64,000 bases of DNA from Paraburkholderia adhaesiva. GTDB lineage: Bacteria > Pseudomonadota > Gammaproteobacteria > Burkholderiales > Burkholderiaceae. Position numbers and translations under genes: made by a program. The DNA lies in assembly GCF_021390575.1 (NCBI RefSeq), contig NZ_JAJEJQ010000002.1:1054001-1118000 (forward strand), given 5' to 3'. The stretch's first letter is position 1. Every line of letters begins with the position of its first letter. The notes under the pieces are model-generated. The model did not search any database, was not told the origin of the DNA, and saw only the letters and a program-made list of their open reading frames with translations. Shown here piece by piece: positions 60,724 through 64,000 of this stretch.

Positions 60724-61703
60724 ACGTCTTTGGCCTCAACGTCAATGACATCGCCACCATCTTCCCGCATGACGTCCCGATAGACAGGATCCGATTCAAC
60801 GCGGGCACGCGCGCGCGACATCTTTTCTCGCAGCGATTCGATCGCGCTGAGCTGTCGTTCGCGATATTGCGCGTCGGTAAGCTGTGGCGCGGCATCGGTT
60901 TGCAGTTGACCGAGTAGACGCGGCTCATCTTCGGCCGTACGCATCGTCATGCCCATGTCGCTGAGCGAAAGGTTGTTTTTCGATAGCAGATCCGCAAGCG
61001 GTTTCAGGAGCGGGTGGGCGCTGATTTCCATGATCCGCTTCATCTCGCCGTCTTCCATGTATTCGGCGAGGTGAAAACCGCCTTCCTTATCGAAGTCAAA
61101 GCACGGTCGCGAGATTTTCACGCCGTCGGCGATCACGGTTTGCACCAGTTGCTGCAGGATCGCCATCAAGCTCGCCTGAAAGTCGGCGTACATCGAGCCA
61201 AGCACTTCCGGCCGCTTCTGATCGAATGCGGCGTGGTGGAGCATAAATATTTCGGTCTGCTTGACGCAGGCTGGCTGTGCTGAGCAATACGTGCGACTCA
61301 CCTCGCAACTCGCGCAGAAAGCGTAGCCGTCGGGCTTCGCCGGAAAATATCGTGCCGTCCTCGCGTAGAGACCATGCTTCATCGCATTGAAGCGCGTGCG
61401 CCTGGTCTCTTCCGGCGTTGGGTGACCGGCCAGATTTTCGGTCACAGCCGCCTTTCCCTCCGCAGTGCGCGGCCCGGTGGCTCGCGTCCAGGCCTTCAGC
61501 AGGCCCCGTTCCCACGGCGCCTGCTGTGCCTCCTCGTCACAGATGGGGCACGGGCAGAAATAGCTGTATGGGTGGTGTTCGAGATCTGGAGCATCGTCGA
61601 CGCGGTGCGGCGCCGCCTTGAATTCATGGCGACAACGGGCACAGCGAAAGGTGACCTCGCTTAGTTCGGAGGGCGCCTTCGCGGCGCGTGATTTCGCAGG
61701 CAT
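60720..61703 (-). CDS. Putative small terminase subunit with Cys-rich domain
   Basis: 327 residues. Residues 18-60 contain a CxxC-type region (CARCRHEF, FCPCPICDE) and about 130-165 a second Cys set (CASCEVSRTYCSAQPACVK), so zinc binding is likely. A segment around 75-125 (GPRTAEGKAAVTENLAGHPTPEETRRTRFNAMKHGLYARTAR) resembles small-terminase / phage HGxxS DNA-recognition proteins. The rest is helical. Being directly upstream of terL and overlapping it by ATGA supports the TerS role. It lies behind the third A7G7A tract. Confidence 0.65.
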   Translation of the reverse strand: MPAKSRAAKAPSELSEVTFRCARCRHEFKAAPHRVDDAPDLEHHPYSYFCPCPICDEEAQQAPWERGLLKAWTRATGPRTAEGKAAVTENLAGHPTPEETRRTRFNAMKHGLYARTARYFPAKPDGYAFCASCEVSRTYCSAQPACVKQTEIFMLHHAAFDQKRPEVLGSMYADFQASLMAILQQLVQTVIADGVKISRPCFDFDKEGGFHLAEYMEDGEMKRIMEISAHPLLKPLADLLSKNNLSLSDMGMTMRTAEDEPRLLGQLQTDAAPQLTDAQYRERQLSAIESLREKMSRARARVESDPVYRDVMREDGGDVIDVEAKDV

Positions 61704-61755
61704 GGGAACGGCCAGAGAGTGAACTGGCCCACATCATGCGGCGACCATGTGCCTC

Positions 61756-61770
61756 AAAAAAAGGGGGGGA
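61756..61770 (-). promoter_or_regulatory. A7G7A tract, copy 3
   Basis: Identical to copies 1 and 2. It lies about 50 bases upstream of the small-terminase ATG (61703) and 89 bases downstream of the Mor/C-like gene stop. Confidence 0.5.
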
Positions 61771-61858
61771 AATTCTGCGGGTGTACTACTTCCCGTCCAC
61801 GACGGACATGCAATCGCGGCAGTAGAGTCCCCTCGACGGCGGCCCGATTGTCGAGTGG

Positions 61859-62404
61859 TCACGCCGCATCACGTGGCGAAAAAGTCTGGCGGGCTGTCGC
61901 GTGACGCTCGATCAGCTGCCGTAGGTAGGTAACGTCCTCTATCGGCCAATGCATTTGTTCGCGCGCGCGGCGCCGGATCTCCGTGGTGCTGCAACCGTGC
62001 TCCGCAAGCTCGGCCAGCCACGCGTTACGCTGGAAACGAAGATAGCTGCGGTACGGACGCATCTCCGGAAGCTGCAGCATGCTGCCTTTCGCCTGCACGT
62101 ACGGCGAGGCATCGACGAGCCGCCACAATGCGAGAAACACCTCCGCGCCGAGCAAGTCGGCCAGCTCGAGCCAAAACGGCGGCAACCGCATCGCAGCGAG
62201 TTCGGCGAGGCGCGGATCGCGGGGCTCTGCCCCGAACTTCAAACCCGTGCAGATATCCTGGTACCCGCCCCCCCCTGGCAGGCGCCGGGGCGCTGTCATC
62301 CGACCCCCCACCCTATCTCGTAAGGCTGAAACACCCGTGTTCGCAGCCAGATCCAGCTCGAGCTGTGCGCTTTCGGGTATTGAGTTTCGCTTTTCATCGG
62401 TCAT
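61859..62404 (-). CDS. Mor/C-like candidate late transcription activator
   Basis: 181 residues from the ATG at 62404 (GAGG seven bases upstream). Residues about 74-97 (LPPFWLELADLLGAEVFLALWRLV) resemble the dimerisation helix and about 118-149 (RSYLRFQRNAWLAELAEHGCSTTEIRRRARE) the DNA-binding part of Mor/C regulators of Mu-like phages. The alternative is a generic small HTH protein. The gene is the first of the leftward late region, just ahead of terminase, as C is in Mu. A motif variant (62437) lies in its upstream region. Confidence in a DNA-binding role is moderate; the Mor/C label is tentative. Confidence 0.5.
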   Translation of the reverse strand: MTDEKRNSIPESAQLELDLAANTGVSALRDRVGGRMTAPRRLPGGGGYQDICTGLKFGAEPRDPRLAELAAMRLPPFWLELADLLGAEVFLALWRLVDASPYVQAKGSMLQLPEMRPYRSYLRFQRNAWLAELAEHGCSTTEIRRRAREQMHWPIEDVTYLRQLIERHATARQTFSPRDAA

Positions 62405-62436
62405 GACGGACCTCTACGTGCGGCAGGACATGGATC

Positions 62437-62466
62437 GAGTTTCGCTTTCTTCGAGAAGGCGAAACT
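62437..62466. promoter_or_regulatory. GCGAAACT inverted repeat, operator-like
   Basis: GAGTTTCGCTTTC-TTCGA-GAAGGCGAAACT: arms complementary except for one base, 33 bases upstream of the Mor/C-like ATG. The left arm is a one-base variant of the 13-mer found twice upstream of the NYN gene. Confidence 0.5.
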
Positions 62467-62747
62467 GGGAAGGCAAAGGGAACGTGAGGCCGTTGGGTCT
62501 CAGAAAGGGGTCTGAGGAGCCTCGAATACTGACAGGCGGACCGAATCCAGGCCGGATGGTCGCGTTTCATAATGCGGGAAATCAGAGTTTGCCTGATATT
62601 GTAACAAGTTTGGGTGATGCACAAACGCCTTACGCCATAAAGGTTTCCGGGGAATGCGAGGGCCCGGCAAGAGGCGTTGTATGGCGCTATTGGATGGCGC
62701 AACGCGTGGCGAGAGGCGCGATTGGAGGGCTGCGCGCGCTTGCCTGT

Positions 62748-62766
62748 GATACTAAAATTTAGTATC
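62748..62766. promoter_or_regulatory. hicAB operator palindrome
   Basis: GATACTAAAATTTAGTATC: perfect 9-bp arms about a central base, ending 9 bases before the hicA ATG. HicB-type antitoxins autorepress through such palindromes. Confidence 0.65.
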
Positions 62767-62775
62767 ATCTTTCGC

Positions 62776-63030
62776 ATGAGAGCCAAACACCAGAAGACGC
62801 TGCAGCACATTTTTTCCCGCCCGACGCCAGCGGGAGTCAAGTGGAACGACGCCGTGGCACTCATGCTCGAATTGGGAGCGGAACTGGAGGAGCGTGAGGG
62901 TTCACGCGTGGCAATTTTCCTTTTCGAACAGGTGAAGGTAATGCACCGCCCGCACCCCTCGCCGGATCTGGACAAAGGTGCAGTCGCGTCGCTGCGAAAG
63001 TGGTTTGAAGACAATGGAGTGAAGCCATGA
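62776..63030 (+). CDS. hicA: HicA-family mRNA-interferase toxin
   Basis: 84 residues from the ATG at 62776. Beta-alpha-beta fold with KTLQHIFSRPTPAGVKWNDAVALMLELGAELEEREGS and FLFEQVKVMHRPHPSPDLDKGAVASLRKWFEDNG, the dsRBD-like HicA pattern. In the classical family the catalytic His lies in a GSH motif. Here EGSR replaces it, as in a recognised sub-branch, so activity cannot be assumed. Paired with HicB by an ATGA overlap (63027-63030). It would cleave mRNA when free of antitoxin. Confidence 0.8.
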   Translation: MRAKHQKTLQHIFSRPTPAGVKWNDAVALMLELGAELEEREGSRVAIFLFEQVKVMHRPHPSPDLDKGAVASLRKWFEDNGVKP

Positions 63031-63365
63031 TCAATATCATGCAAATCGGTGGTCAGAAGGCCATCGTCGCCTACGACCCTGAGATTGAAATGTTCCGCGG
63101 TGAATTTGTCGGTCTGAACGGTGGGGCCGACTTCTATGCGACGGACGTCGCCGGGCTGCATCGGGAAGGCGAGCAGTCGCTGAATGTTTTTCTCGAAGAA
63201 TGTAGGCGCCGTGGCGTCGAGCCCTACAAGCAATATTCCGGGAAGTTCGTCATGCGCCTGTCGCCAGGCGCGCACCACGCTGCAGCGACCGCAGCAGCGG
63301 CGCGTGGTGTCAGCCTTAATCAATGGGCGGCGGAAGTTCTTGAGCAGGCTGCGGTAGCAGACTGA
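63027..63365 (+). CDS. hicB: HicB-family antitoxin
   Basis: 112 residues. The N-terminal partly degraded RNase H-like HicB fold (IVAYDPEIEMFRGEFVGLNGGADFYATD, GLHREGEQSLNVFLEECRRRGVEPYKQYSG) is followed by an RHH-type DNA-binding tail (KFVMRLSPGAHHAAATAAAARGVSLNQWAAEVL). It neutralises HicA and represses the promoter. Likely a stabilisation or defence module of the prophage. Confidence 0.85.
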   Translation: MINIMQIGGQKAIVAYDPEIEMFRGEFVGLNGGADFYATDVAGLHREGEQSLNVFLEECRRRGVEPYKQYSGKFVMRLSPGAHHAAATAAAARGVSLNQWAAEVLEQAAVAD

Positions 63366-63402
63366 GACCACGGTCGGAGCTCCCTGCGAGATATTTTGAT
63401 TT

Positions 63403-64000
63403 CTACTCGCGCCGAAGGCGTGCAAGCAAGTCGCCAGCTGGCGTCCGGATTTTCGCGAGCGGCCCCGACTGGTCAACCACGCCGGTCTTCTTGCGCAGCG
63501 CGAGCGAGGTGTAGATCTGCGTGGTCTTCGGGTCTACGTGCCCCAACAACTCGGAGCGCACCAGCAGGTCGACGTCGTCCTCGGCAAGCTCCGTGCCGAA
63601 CAGATGGCGCAGCGCGTGCGGATGCAACTGCTCTTCGGGAATACCCGTCTTTTGACCATACGCCTGGATCATGCGCCACACGGCCTTTGCCGACAGGCGT
63701 CGGCGCTCTCCGCAGTACTCATGTTCCTGCACGACACGGTTGCACGTGCTGACGAAAAGCACGCGATCGCCGTCCGGCAGCTCTCGGTCGACCTCGGCCA
63801 GCCCGTCATGCTCAAGGTACAGCCGGATCACGAGTTCGGCTTCCTTCGGCACAGGCACGAGCCGCTCTTTATTGCCTTTGCCTACCGGCCGCACCACCAT
63901 CCGCGTCTCGCCGCGATATTCGGTTGTGAGGAGGTGCGACTCATTCATCCTGATAACGTCGGACACCCGCAAACCGCAGCCCACCATTAGCGACAGCATC
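63403..64000 (-). CDS. Tyrosine recombinase / phage integrase (5' end outside window)
   Basis: The C-terminal catalytic domain (about 199 codons) is present; the N-terminal arm and core-binding domains lie beyond the right edge. The Arg-I (GCGLRVSDVI), the Lys-beta region (VGKGNKERLVPVPKEAE), HPHALRH (His/Arg-II), LLGHVDPKTTQIY (His-III and the nucleophile Tyr) are all seen, so the catalytic set is complete. XerD-type integrase likely inserts this prophage. Its orientation faces the HicB gene. Confidence 0.92.
   Translation of the reverse strand, partial: MLSLMVGCGLRVSDVIRMNESHLLTTEYRGETRMVVRPVGKGNKERLVPVPKEAELVIRLYLEHDGLAEVDRELPDGDRVLFVSTCNRVVQEHEYCGERRRLSAKAVWRMIQAYGQKTGIPEEQLHPHALRHLFGTELAEDDVDLLVRSELLGHVDPKTTQIYTSLALRKKTGVVDQSGPLAKIRTPAGDLLARLRRE

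Larger units (their letters stand above)
62405..62775. promoter_or_regulatory. 371-bp divergent region between the Mor/C-like gene and hicA
   Basis: Contains the GCGAAACT inverted repeat (62437-62466) next to the leftward gene and the hicAB palindrome (62748-62766) next to hicA. Between them no gene is supported; the centre (about 62560-62640) is AT-richer. Confidence 0.55.

Noticed and set aside
1..64000. CRISPR arrays, tRNA or rRNA genes, complete insertion sequences
   Set aside because: None was recognised when reading both strands; short tRNA genes could still be missed without a folding search.

Overview
The window comes from a high-GC chromosome of the Burkholderiales, most likely Burkholderia, Paraburkholderia or Caballeronia. 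The gene content supports this: a cepacian/colanic-acid-like exopolysaccharide (EPS) locus, an ampR-ampC pair, and a contractile-tailed prophage with Mu-type tail genes. No rRNA, tRNA, CRISPR array or complete insertion sequence was recognised.

Region 1 (1-25.4 kb) is a surface-polysaccharide island of the Wzx/Wzy type. On the left, a truncated gene (probable acetyltransferase), a phytanoyl-CoA-dioxygenase-like enzyme and a WcaI-like glycosyltransferase read leftward. A long AT-rich intergenic region with a sigma-54-like site follows. Reading right are a GlxA-type AraC regulator, ManC (GDP-mannose supply), an undecaprenyl-phosphate hexose-1-phosphate transferase (initiation), a Wza-like export lipoprotein and a Wzc-like tyrosine kinase. 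These are followed by four glycosyltransferases, a Wzy-like polymerase, a Wzx flippase, a left-handed beta-helix acetyltransferase and a 1189-residue membrane-anchored propeller protein. Two OafA-type acyltransferases on the opposite strand close the locus. Many genes overlap by ATGA, so the island is largely one translationally coupled operon.

Region 2 (25.7-33.1 kb) is mixed chromosomal sequence: divergent ampR/ampC, a frameshifted unknown gene, a secreted alpha/beta hydrolase, and an unusual protein that joins a Na/Pi-cotransporter-like membrane domain to an unrelated soluble domain.

Region 3 (about 33.9 kb to the right edge) is a prophage. Its late genes run right to left on the minus strand: a Mor/C-like candidate activator, a putative small terminase, large terminase, portal, protease-capsid fusion, connectors, sheath, tube, tail chaperone with a programmed frameshift, tape measure, Mu-like baseplate genes (gp43-gp48), fibre, tailspike, GH19 endolysin, holins, nested Rz/Rz1 and a Dam methylase. 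A HicAB toxin-antitoxin pair and a truncated tyrosine integrase lie at the right edge. A NYN-domain nuclease gene sits in the middle of the late region on the opposite strand.

The most unusual observations are in the prophage. The exact 15-mer A7G7A (T-C7-T7 in the transcript direction) occurs three times, each time in a gap upstream of a late gene block. A GCGAAACT operator-like motif is shared between the NYN upstream region and the putative activator. A TTGACAG/TTAGACGG composite motif occurs three times in one 213-bp stretch. A 158-bp tandem duplication at the chaperone/tape-measure junction creates a chimeric mini-gene. The protease and major capsid protein form one 853-residue polypeptide.
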